DNA of 64,000 nt from Trebouxia sp. TZW2008 (taxonomy: Eukaryota > Chlorophyta > Trebouxiophyceae > Trebouxiales > Trebouxiaceae), in NCBI GenBank assembly GCA_002118135.1, contig BDIU01000384.1:1-64000 (forward strand), written 5' to 3'. The notes under the pieces were generated by a model. It had not been told where the DNA came from, did not search any database, and saw only the letters and a program-made list of their open reading frames with translations. Positions 36,081-47,120 of this stretch are shown here, piece by piece (the stretch's first letter is position 1; each line of letters starts with the position of its first letter). A program made the translations under genes and the position numbers.

Positions 36081-39000
36081 TCAATGCCTGTCAGCGTTCA
36101 CAATGGCTTGTGTATCAGCTGATTCAGCCGGCTGCTGCTCCATGACTTTCAGCAGAAATTCGTACACAGTAAAGACAGCAGCATTGACTATAAACGCCCT
36201 TGTTACTGTGGCTGTCATGCCATTGAAGAAGACTCCTCGGCCCTCCTCTCTCCAGCTGGTTTTGGCACAGTCTATCCATCCTGCAAATGTCAGCGAATGA
36301 TGGACTCAGAATATACTGTAGCTGCACGCCACAAAGCAGGCTGTCAATGCATCAGACGGTTGAGTGGTACAGGTTATGCATCACGAGAAAGCTTGCAATT
36401 TCCAACAAGCTGTCTGCGATCCCAATTGTGGCAATGATCATGCTTTTGACAACATGACTTACAAACTTGGCACATCTCAAGTTGGAAAACTAGAGGTTTG
36501 TGTCCCAGATGCTGCGGGCATGAAGTTGACAGCCTTCCACAGTGGTCAGGGCAGAAAGCAAAGCTGGTAGGGCACATGTCATAAGGGCAGCAGCAGGCTG
36601 TGATGCTTGTTGGCTGTAGACCAGCTTTAATTTCAATTTGCTGCCAAATTGCAGCCATCATTGTATGCATGCAGTCTGTCTGGACAGTCAAGGAGCAAGC
36701 CCTTCCACAATGCTCAGAGTGCGTGAACAATGCTCAGAGGCGAGCCACCCGCTGCGCTTGCAATCAATCCTTGACAGAGTTTGCAAAATTTCTCAAGAAA
36801 TGGTACCTTTGTACTCAGAGTCAATCTTGCTAGTGGCCTGTATTCTAGACTTGATGACATCCAGAGGGTACACACTCCACCAAGCAATGGAGCCAGCCAG
36901 CCCACCTGCACACCATTTACACTTAGCGCAAGCCTCACATTTCTGGATGCCTGAGCAACAACAGCCTGCAGATGCTAGCAAGCCCGCCTACACATATTTC
37001 ATGTCAAAGATGTCTGAGTCTTCAGAAGCAAGAGTCAAACAGTGATATCTGTGATTCAGCTCGACAATAGGTCTGATAGCATGTGCCATAAATGGCAATC
37101 TACAATCAGATCACCCAAAGCTATTAGCTACAAATGCCTATAAACGCCAAGAGTACAATTGCATGTATGACTAAGTGCAGACCCATTTGAGCAACCCAAG
37201 TCTGCATACATGCATGGCATGTTTGCAGCTGATGTTAAGATTTTGGCTGGTACATTCAGAGCGTCAATGTCAAGCCTGAGCAGATAAGACTTATGTCACA
37301 TGCACTTACCCTGTATGCTGTTCACTGTGATGGTTGCTGTTATGACTGTGACTTACCAGTATTGCGTACGGCCAGGACAATGTCTTATTGCTTTTGGCAC
37401 AAACGCTTACCAGCAGTGAGTAAAGCCAGGGGACCGATTTCCCCAGAAGCTCTGCTGCCGGGTTGCAGCACTTCTTGCATGCCCTCATACACAGCAAAGT
37501 AAACTCCAAAGCTAGGCCAGTCTCTCACTAGAGTCACTGCTGTGCCACGCCATAGTCCTGTAGTTTCATCAATGGTACGGCTTTCTTCATGTGTAGGAGA
37601 CAACCAGCAAAATGTCTTAAGCACACAGAACTGAGGTCTGTTCAATGAAACTCAAGCCGGAGATGGGCCAATGCCCCACTAGGAACATTGCTTTGCTGCA
37701 TCATAGACCTGTATTGCAAGCTTGGCCATCAGAATCTGCGTGCGACATGACACACTGCCTGTTCAGTGTTTGATTAGTCAGAGGTCGTTGAGGGGTCATT
37801 TGCATATAATTTACATGTTGATAAAGACAATGCTGATGATAATGATAACGGCCATATTCTTGGTTGATTGCACAGGGAGCTGACCAGTGATGCCCTCTTG
37901 CATGGGCACCTGCCGGAGCAGTCTGATGGGACCCACATGCTGTATGTTGCGTGCATCATTGCCAAGTTGTGGTTGGAGTTTGACACAGATGCCCTCTTGC
38001 ATGGCATGTAAAGCAGATTGCATGTCTTGCATGTTGCATGTGTTGCATGTATGGCATGTATTGATATTAAGGTGCAGAGGGAGCTTACCGGTAATGCCCT
38101 CTCGCATGGCAACCTGTCTGAGCAGCCTGATGGGCCCCACATACCCTGGATGGCCTGGCAGCTGCGTCTGAAGCTGCAGCCTGATCTTCAGCAGCTCTGT
38201 TGGTGTGGTGATTGCAATCTGCATGAGTCCAGAGAAGGTACCTGCAAATGCAGAATGCATTCTACCACATCGGACGCTGAATGATTCAATGCCTCACCAT
38301 TTGAGTGAGATATGATAAAAGCTGTTGTGTGAGGCAAAACAGCCTGCAAAACTAGTCTGCTTGCTGAGAAGCATTGCTGCCCATCTCTTGATCCAGCCAC
38401 ACATCTTCTGCGGGACTATGATGTTCCTGAAGGCTGTGCATCATGTGACAGAGAGCTTGCCAAAGCATGCCTGCTGAGACAGCAATAGCAGCAGCAGCAG
38501 CAGCAGCAGCAGCAACGGAGAGAAGCAGGGATGCACAACAACTCAAGAGGTACAATTTGTGAGCTTTCAGAAATGCTTGCACAGCACAGGTGGAAAACAA
38601 TGACTGACTTCTGGTATGGCACACCATACTTCTGTCCAATGCTAAAGCGCTCTGCAAAAATTGGAAGGCATGTGATATGAACAACAGCAGCTGGCAAGTG
38701 GCCATGAAAAGCAGCGGAACAGCCTGGCAATCACCATGCAAGCCAACCGTCGGATGTCACTGCATGGCCATTTAGTGAGCCATTCCTATGGTGAACTGTT
38801 GTCTTTGTAGCTAACATTAAGGTCTGGCACTCCAGTCAGCAGGTGACCTATGGCAGACTTGGGTACAATTGCAGTGCGCAAAGATTTGTTGTGCGATGCT
38901 TTTGCAAGCCAATTTGACCACTGCAAAGTGATGAAGGCTCTGAGGTTTGATGCTGGTGTGCGCGTGATGCTGATGTCTGCAGGTTCTGCTGTGAGTAGCT

Positions 39001-40205
39001 GTCATATTTTCAGCAAATCACAGGTGACGCTATGCTGCTGTTAGCCGAAGCTGCAAGACTGCATGGCAGTACAAGACATGATGCTCCAGTTCGCCCAATC
39101 GAAAGTTGCAACTTTCAATTAACATGCAGGGGAGTGCCATGGTTGAATCTGGAATGAAAAGGCAGATGAGTAAACACTTAAATGCATACAAGAGTTAGAC
39201 AATCTACCATGCGCGACGTCATGCATTAGCCCCCACACCACACTGGCGCTTCATTGAGTCAATCCATGTGTCATGGCACCTTACAGGTCTCTCTGTGCAA
39301 GTCCTGTGTACAGCCAGTTACAGAAACGCTGTAAATTTAGGTATGCACATCCATATCTATGAGTAGAGACAAACCTATGGCGTCAATAACTGCTGCATGC
39401 CTGGCTGTGAATATACACGTGCAAATGTACAGCTATAGGCAGATACTGAAGGATGCAACGTATTCACCTGCTGCATAGACCTGCCAGAGCTTGAGAGGCT
39501 GCTTTGCATCAGTGCGCGAGGTGTCCCTGTTGGCAAGCCACCTACAGCCGACGCCATAGGAATAAAAGACGACGGCATTCTGCGCTCAAAACAGCCAATT
39601 TTCAGCTCAAGAGTTCAGCTCGGCTGTGGCGGTATGCAGACTATTTCAGTCTCAGCGTTTTGCCGTGAAATTGTTTCTTGCTGAGGGGCGCCTTAGGCCA
39701 AGGTGTGTGTGTTGGAGCAGGGCAACTGAGCAGGGCAACTGAGCAGGACATGCATCAAGCAAAGAAGGAAGGGCCATGGGATAGCCTGCTTCACGTCATG
39801 CAAGGTTGCCATCAATTGCATGCACCCACAGTAACAGTTATGAAATGAAGGACAACCTGCATTGCAATAGTTGTGATGGGATAGCCTGCACCCTTGAACA
39901 GAGAGCGCACACCCTCTTGTCTGACAATGTTCTGCCACATGCTGGCCAAGCTTCTGGTGCATGATGACTTCTGCTGCAGCCGCACACGTACCACGTCCAA
40001 AGGCTGTCCTGCTATAATCCCCGCTACACCTCCAGCAGCACCTGAGAGCAATCTCTAGCAGACTGAAGGGCTGTGCCTGAACTGTGATAATACATGTTCA
40101 CATCGGGATCGCACCTGCTAAGAAATCCTTGACAGCAGGTGACAAGCGGTAGATGGAGTATGGGCTGTGAGTGGCTCCTAGCGACGCCGAATGCTGCTCC
40201 GTCAT
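36081..40205 (-). CDS. Mitochondrial carrier family protein, BAC2-like (basic amino acid carrier)
   Basis: This inner-membrane transporter of the SLC25 family is 328 aa from seven phase-consistent exons: 40115-40205, 39857-40041, 39468-39579, 38089-38241, 37411-37557, 36807-36905 and 36081-36280. Three repeats carry the signature P-x-D/E-x-x-K/R: QPLDVVRVR, TPTELLKIR and YPLDVIKSR, near residues 43, 146 and 252. FLAGAAGGVAGIIAGQPLD and GLWRGTAVTLVRDWPSFGVY resemble plant BAC2 and animal ornithine/basic amino acid carriers. The TELLKIR middle repeat also fits this group, but substrate assignment from sequence alone is uncertain. There is no long N-terminal extension, as usual for the family. 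The start codon is the first ATG of exon 1. The gene is convergent with USP39. One intron holds a ghost of exon 4. Confidence 0.9.
37870..37940 (-). repeat. Ghost copy of carrier exon 4, 3' end
   Basis: The minus strand reads VGPIRLLRQVPMQEGITG, against VGPIRLLRQVAMREGITG at the end of exon 38089-38241, about 180 bp downstream. The donor is changed from GGTAAGC to GTCAGC. Confidence 0.88.
38007..38063. repeat. TTGCATGT-type short tandem repeat
   Basis: Four to five units of a roughly 10-12 bp motif (TTGCATGT, GGCATGTA) lie between carrier exon 4 and its ghost copy. Confidence 0.65.
38488..38514. repeat. CAG trinucleotide repeat
   Basis: A CAG run of about nine units lies in an intron of the mitochondrial carrier gene. 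Confidence 0.9.
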
Positions 40206-40603
40206 GCAGGCGCCAGCGAGCTACTTCATGCAGAACCCCGCCTGGTTGGCTTAGCCAGGGATAACATGCACGTCACGGACGCAAGTTGTGAGTATGTCGA
40301 AGCCGATCGGTGCGTCTGCAGGCCGCTTGTCCAGCCGCCACCACGTCTTGAAATGTCTTGAACGAAAAGTCAGCTCGATCAATACACTGAAAGCTATTGT
40401 CAAGCTGCTCAGACTGTTGCCGCGCGTCGGATCACCAGTGTCAATGTCAGTGCAATGTTCGTTCCTCTCTCTTAGGCATGACTCATCGGGGCATCTAAAG
40501 CAGTGACCTTGAACGTCTTCTTCCTTTCTTGTGCTTGGGGATCGTGAAGCGATCCCGAAAGCATGCACACATACGAGAGGCACAGCGATGCGTACGCACA
40601 AAC
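40206..40603. promoter_or_regulatory. Putative bidirectional promoter, carrier / thylakoid protein
   Basis: A gap of 398 bp separates the divergent start codons. Support is positional only. Confidence 0.35.
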
Positions 40604-41719
40604 ATGCTCGCGCAAAAAGCGCCTTTGGCGAGCGTACCTGCAGCAAGGCGTCCATTCGTACCTGTCAGAACTTGCAGGGCGCCTCGAAGTCATAGAAGGC
40701 CTGTCGCTGTTAGAGCGCGCTACGGCAGCGACAGAGGTGATCAGTCGGGCTTCGCACGTCAGCAATAACATTGTCATGCCTCGGATCTGACGTGTTGGTG
40801 ATTGCAAATACGCAGGTTCCGATAGATCAGTCCTTGAAGCCTTCTTCATTGGCAGAGCTTTCGCAGGTTGGCAACAATGTGCTGCACACCGACCTTTCTG
40901 TCTTGCATAATTGACAAACACTCGATGCCTGACTTCGGGTTGGGCTGTATACTCTGCTAAAGCTGCTGCCTTTGAATAGACGGTTGTCACCACTCGTTTA
41001 TCAGTGGCTTGCAGCAAGATCTGATACCCATTCTTGCTGCAGAAAGTGTCAACGATAAGCTAGGAGCCGCTGTAGGCGACTTCCTTGCAGAGGTTGCCAA
41101 GGCTGACGCTGAGCGGCGCCAGAGGTGGAAGTAAGTGCTGCTCAGATGCCTTTGCCCTGCAGCTAGCATACAACCAAGCTTGGCCTAAGCCCTGCGTGGC
41201 GTGTAGGGAGTTCGAGAGCGAAATTGAAGACAGAGCTCGTACAGCTTTCAGCAAAGCTGCTGAATCCAACAAGACAACACAGAGGCAGCTGCCAGAAAAT
41301 GCAACCTTGCCACAATCAACAACAAACACGTCAGTGCCGCGCACAACAACAAACAGACCTATTGCGCCAGTAGCCACAGGCAGACCCCGTCCACAAGCCT
41401 CTACTGCCCAAATCAGCCAACTCCAGGTCAGCTGCTACATACCTTCTGCTTGTGTTATGCCTCAGAGCTCACTGCAGATTGCACTGTCTGCAAGCTAGCT
41501 ACCCCTCACAAGCGCAGCACTGCTGAATGCAGCAAGGATGTCCTTTTTCATTTGATCTGTTTGAGTTGGAACAGCTCGAGGGACGCATCAGTGCAGACCC
41601 GGCATTGAGTATCAAAATGACTGCTGAACCTTTTGCAGGAAACAGTGGATGATCTGCGAGCTGAATTGGCCTCAGCCCGGTTTGAGCTGCAGCAGTACAA
41701 GTCAAGCAGGAAGCCATGA
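40604..41719 (+). CDS. Plastid thylakoid-associated protein (DUF6825-like)
   Basis: Five exons (40604-40736, 40816-40866, 41043-41130, 41207-41426 and 41639-41719) join in phase to 190 aa. The first about 45 residues (MLAQKAPLASVPAARR and more Arg/Ala/Ser) look like a chloroplast transit peptide. The core FFIGRAFAESVNDKLG, then DFLAEVAKADAERRQRWKEFE, resembles the short cyanobacterial and plastid proteins annotated as thylakoid-associated (conserved GRAFAE and ADAERRQ blocks). A Thr/Pro-rich linker and a C-terminal amphipathic helix (DDLRAELASARFELQQYK) follow. The molecular role is not established. The reading rests on exact phase agreement at all four introns and on the family pattern as I remember it; a database search would settle the name. 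Confidence 0.72.
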
Positions 41720-42371
41720 TGCAAATGACAGTAATGGTGCCTTCATGACAATCACCCAAAGATGAATCATCAGATGTGACTGTTGATGTGGAGCATCTGC
41801 ACAAGCTGACACCAGCAGCAAAATGCCATGCTAGTATATGACCAGTATGGATTTTTTTGCCACAGATTTTGCCTGTCGCCAAATTTGTTTTATGATGAAT
41901 TTTGTTCAAAACTCTGCCTGCCTTCTCAGGCATAATGTTATCGCTTGTCAGGTTAGTTGAAAACAGTTGCTGTCACATTTGAGGTCAACGTCGGCTGGTC
42001 ATCAGTCTGGCTTGACACAGACAGTGCAGCGCAATATCACCAATCATGTAGATTGCACAGCATTTGAACCCTTTTGCGTTTATCATGCACGGCTAAAAGT
42101 CGTCGAACATGATACGGCAGTGGTTTTGACATTGATCATGACCACTACGGCTGGTGAACACTGATACGATGCTGTTGGCTCATGCAATAACTTGCGCTTA
42201 TACTGTGCATGTTCATACACATCTGAGTACAGGCCCCAAGCAAGATCTAATCGCGTGCGTCGTCAGTCAACATGTGCATTTGCAGCCAATGACTTTTAGC
42301 CTTGCGGCCCAGCATGAGAGAACAGACACTTCAGCACACTTGCCGTGATCCCGATTGCACAACATTCAGCC

Positions 42372-45300
42372 TCAAGCCAACCCTGGAGTGCCAGCAAGAA
42401 TGGTGAAGAAATAGCTGACTTCCAGAGGTCCATCCTCGAGCAAATCGGTGCAATGCACAGCATTCTGCACTTTGTTCAGCCCAAACTTGGCCCTGATGGA
42501 GTTGGGTCTGAGCATGCGTGCAATTTCTGGGTCTGCAGGGCCTGCCAGTTCCCTCACAGCTTCAACTGGGTTGGCTCCATCAGCATCTGCCAACTCCATA
42601 GCTACAAATGGACCTGCACCGCCAATTGTAATTGATGTTTTTTCATGATCTGCACAAGCTTCTTAACATCTAAGTTTTCAGTTGTGTCAAGGCGAGAGGG
42701 CTAAGCATCTTCAGCTGCAATCTTGTGCCAGGAATGAAGCATCAAAGTCATGTTGATGATTTCTCAGTCTGACATGCAAGCCAAGATTTGCCCTTAGCAG
42801 CCTCAATCAGCTCGACTCATCATCATCAATCATCAGCTTCTGCTGTTCCAAAGAACAAATTTCTGAAATGACTGAACAATCAATTACCGGAGCAATCAAG
42901 CAATCAATCAGTATAATCTGCAGTCTGGGGCCCACAAGGAAACAGAAGAGAAAGAAAAGGAGACAAGAAGGAGCATGCTGCAGGGTGGTATATCCCTCTC
43001 TGCATTGAAGCAGCTTGGCATTGCTGCTCTACAGGCAGCAAGTCCACAGCAGAAGTACCTGCAGTGAGCTCGTCCAGCATTCCTGAGAACTCGCCAGGAG
43101 GCACAACTCCCTTGTACACCTCCAGGAACTCAGTGGCATTCACGTTGTCCAGGCTGAACATCTGCAAAGCTGTGATCACAAAAGCCTGCAAGCCCACATC
43201 ATGATACTGGGAAGCAGAATATTTGACTCAAGACCAGGCTGAACATCTGCAGCGCTGCGATCATGCAAGCCTGCACGCACAGAGTTCTTTGATGATGCAA
43301 AGTTGAATGCTCAAATTGACAGGGGTTGATGGCAGCATTCGCAGTGTCCAGACTGGACACCTGCAGTGCAGTGACCACACAGACCTTTAGGCCCACATCT
43401 GCATGTTGCTTTGTAGCAAAGGAGAGGGCGGTAGTATAGAGTCAGACATTGCGCGTGACAGCCATGCAGTCAGAATGCAGCACAATTGTGGCAGTAGCTT
43501 GACAGAGCACAGGTAGGTTTTGAAGCACTGGGCATCAATGGATGCGCAGTGATGGTCAGCCACGACGCGCACAATTCTGTACAAACAATATCTGGTCATG
43601 TCCATAATAAAAGCACACTGCTCTGTGTTTTTTATTACGCTTGCTGGTCGTCCGTGAGCATCAACCCCATGGCAGATTATATGCAGCATGATGTTGTCAA
43701 GCACATTTGCAATGCATGGCAGCAAATGTTTGGAGGTGTGCTGGTGGTGGAAGAAGATGCAGTCATGGCATCATATGCTGAAGGCCTAATTTGAGCAGCA
43801 AGCGACAGATCTGGCATGTGGTCCATGCTGCTACTCTCACTCAACAAGGCACAAGATACAAATGCAGACATGGCTATGACTCCTGTTGACAGTTTGGTCC
43901 CGGGTGTATACACATACCCACAGAGATCTATAGCTTTTCTGCATCTACACTAGCTGCTGCGCATGCAAGTGCAGCGCATGAGCAGAAGCTATGCTAACCT
44001 CTGCAGTCATCCTAACACAAAGCATACTTCAACAATGACCTCCAGCCATGACACGCTCAGCTTCTTGCCAGCTACTGAAATTGACAGTGCTGATTGCAGT
44101 GTGCATGCTGTATATGCGTGCTGCTAAGCTGGTTTCTCCAGAAGAGCCAAAATGCAGGCAACTGCTTGTGGTTATCAGTATTGGGGGTCATGGCTTGCTT
44201 GTTGGGCCTTCGCAATGATCTGTTTTGCCACAACAGATCTCACAGCGTGTGGCTTGATTAGGCACAGCGGGGTGTTCAAGCCCAGATCACACTGACCCAC
44301 ATCAGGCTGGCTGAAGACGAAGCCCAACTATGCAGCGGCAGTGTCAGGATTGTCTTGAGCCACGCCAAGCATTCTTATTGTGTTTGTGAGCATCATCAGT
44401 ATCAGGGATTATGGCTTGCCTGTTGGATCTTGGTGATGATCTGTCCCGCCAGGCCAGATTTTACAGCATGTGGCTTGATTAGGCACAGCGTGGTATTCAC
44501 GCCCAGGTCACATTTTCCCACACCAGGCTGACCAAAGAAGAAGCCCAACTCAGCAGCTGCCGTCTCAGGTGCATCTGAGCCATGACAGGCGTTCTGTGTG
44601 TTGTCAGTGCCAAATTGGGCCCTTAGGGACTGTGGTGCATCTGTCCGAGCCTTGTGTGAGTCTGTAGGACCTATCAGGGCTCTCCAGTTGGCAATTGCCC
44701 CTGCAAGGGCATGCAGGCTTGAACGGCAGACTAGTGAATCTGAAAGGTCGCAATGAAAGGCAGGCTTACAACAACGCAAGGCAGACTTGAAAGGCGACTG
44801 AAGGATTGCATGGCAGCCTCCGATAGCAATGCTACAATGCTGCAAGCAGAAGCCTTGTTGCCTGTGTATTTCAAGCCAGCCATGCGGAACTGTTCTGCAC
44901 AGCCATGCTGCTTAATTATGCTGCGTGTAACTATGCTGCCCAGCTGTGCTGCACAGATATGCTACATCACCAGATGTAAGAGACGTGCTTGAAATCTGAC
45001 CGCCAAAGGAGGTAGCAATTGCCTCTCCTTTTGTGAGAAGACATAGAAGGGAAACATGTGTACCGTGAAGTCAAAGCTGTGGAGCTAGCATGAACATGGT
45101 GTCATTGCAGGTGACTAAAATCTCATGTGATTGACGTATGTTAGCAGGACATAATGATGATGCTGCATGTCACATACACCATACCAATTTGATGCATGTC
45201 AGCAAGATATAATGGGGTGACATTGTGTCACAATAATATGTCACAACATCTCACTAATGTGTTTACATGCATGTCACAAGAGCTGAACGAGGGTGATCAA

Positions 45301-47029
45301 TTCTGCAACATCAAAATCTTGTTGCATGATACATGTCTGTGGCAACGTTCATGCACTGCACGATGTTGAGGACAATACACACATCATGGATGGAAGTCAT
45401 GAAGCAGCTCACCATCACGCACCAGCTCCATTGCTACAATGCGCCCTCCAGACATGAACTGCGTCAGCTTGTCATAGAATGGCCGGCCCTGGTGAACTGC
45501 ATAGAATTGTTGTGCCTCTGCTAGGGTCAGCTTGCACATCTTCATGTTGCTGCAACCACAGCAACATCACGCTGATTGGCATTTGCCAGCAGATACAACT
45601 TGCACACTGTTATGTTGCTGCAGTAGAGTCACACCACATGCTGCTGGGCTTTTGGGTAGGGCATAAATGCACATCTTCATGTGAGTGACGTCACGGCAAC
45701 ACAACAATACCATGCATTGCAGGGATGTTCAGTATTATCTGGCATATCTTTGACTTGCTGCAGCCACAGCACTGCAGCACATGTTAAACATCTGGCCAAC
45801 AGAAAACAACGTGCACATCTTGAATTTGCTGCAGCATCAGCAGTGTCATATATTACAGGGGGGATTGATGTCAGGGAACACATCTTGCATGCTTGTTTAC
45901 CTCAGAATGAAGCCTGATTGAAGAACAGCATCCACAATGGGCCCCAAGTATTGTACAGCATCTGGTTTTACCATCGCCAAGGTCCTGTCAGAAACCAAGT
46001 CTACAAGCTGTATTTGCTCATCCAACTGGCAGTATCATTCAACAACAGCTTGATGTACAAACTCCATTGCGCAATTGCTAGACGCTGACTTCTGCCATAT
46101 ATATGGCAAAGGGCTGACAGCAAAATTTTGCATGCAGGCAAAACGTGAGCCAGGTTCGTTGTTGGAACATGCCAGCAGATTGCAATTATAGATGACACTG
46201 GCAAGTCATGTCACAAAAGCCGCTGGTATGACTGACCTCTCCTGAGTGTCACTCAAGCGCTTCCTGGTGAATTCATCAGCATAGTCTATGAGCTTGAGCT
46301 GCCTGCTGTAAACAGTGACTACCGCCCCAATGTACAGCATTTCAGCTGTGACTGCTTCATATCGGCACCGTTTCAGGAATGTCTTGTGGTTTTTAATGTC
46401 ATACTGCACAGTGCGCTTAAGCATGTCAGCCTGTTGCTGCTAGGCAGAGTAACAAATACTAGCGACAGATGGATGACCTACCATTTCAACCTCTTTTGTC
46501 TCAGGGAAGTACAGCAGCTGATACTTCCACGTGATGCCTGAGTTGGGATCAAGCCATTCCACGAGGAATGCGAATCGCTCGGCGAAAACGCCTACCTGCA
46601 CGCAGCAGTTCCGTCGTGTCTGAGACTGCCAAACGGCGGGACGTGTTTGCTGGCATTCTCTGCCATTACCATTGCTTCGCTGCAAAGTAACAAGCTGCAG
46701 CTGTTGCAGATTGTGTGTGGTTGAATGGCTATATCTCTGAGTGTTGATCACTTGCCACACGTTAACAGCAAGCAGACCAGGTCTGACAGCCAATGCCGCA
46801 TCTGCTGCTGATATACGGACAGGCGACTGAGCATGCAGTTCGGAATGTGTTGCAAGCGCCGTCAAGCAGCACAATCAGCTGGCCTATTGCTGATACTCCT
46901 GCTCACAGTTTTGCTCAGTTTGACTAGCCAGACGCGATTTGCAGTTACTGCCTTAGTCACCGGGTAAGTAATAGCCTGAAGTTGCTGCAGAATCCGCTCC
47001 GTGAGGCTTGCCGATCGCTCAAACGACAT
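42372..47029 (-). CDS. NME7: NME7 homologue (DM10 domain plus two NDPK domains)
   Basis: NME7 proteins associate with gamma-tubulin complexes and with the inner wall of ciliary doublet microtubules; the Chlamydomonas counterpart is FAP67. Exons are 46961-47029 (tentative), 46482-46595, 46237-46403, 45901-45984, 45413-45549, 44420-44700, 43059-43185 and 42372-42613. The seven firm exons encode 383 aa; the tentative first exon adds 23. The DM10 domain ([15 protein letters not shown] to [14 protein letters not shown]) is followed by NDPK domain A ([10 protein letters not shown] to NACHGSD) and domain B ([11 protein letters not shown] to [10 protein letters not shown]), so both His-containing motifs are kept. 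The C-terminus ([10 protein letters not shown]) is where the family normally ends. Exon 1 rests only on a phase-compatible but weak donor (GTGACT). The donor after 44420 is GC. Two introns contain ghost copies. Confidence 0.9.
43199..43396 (-). repeat. Two ghost copies of NME7 exon 7, 5' part
   Basis: [17 protein letters not shown] of exon 43059-43185 recurs upstream as [17 protein letters not shown] (about 43325-43395) and as [12 protein letters not shown] (about 43235-43275). Confidence 0.85.
44185..44330 (-). repeat. Near-intact ghost copy of NME7 exon 6, 3' part
   Basis: The minus strand reads [17 protein letters not shown], then [10 protein letters not shown] and QIIAKAQQ in one open frame, parallel to [17 protein letters not shown] and [10 protein letters not shown] of exon 44420-44700. 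It is 220 bp downstream. The GC donor context CAG/GCAAGC has become CAA/GCAAGC. Confidence 0.9.
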
Positions 47030-47120
47030 GACTCAGAGCAAGCAGCATGATCACAGTCAATGATGCTTCATGGAGAAATACGGGTAGCAGATTCGCAATA
47101 TCACGAAGGCTGACTTGTGT
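47030..47120. promoter_or_regulatory. Very short putative bidirectional promoter, NME7 / SGNH hydrolase
   Basis: Only 91 bp separate the proposed divergent start codons, if the tentative NME7 exon 1 is right. Confidence 0.3.

Noticed and set aside
40472..41017. Minus-strand ORF of 181 codons
   Set aside because: It is antisense to exons 1-2 of the thylakoid-associated protein gene, which has a phase-consistent exon chain on the plus strand.
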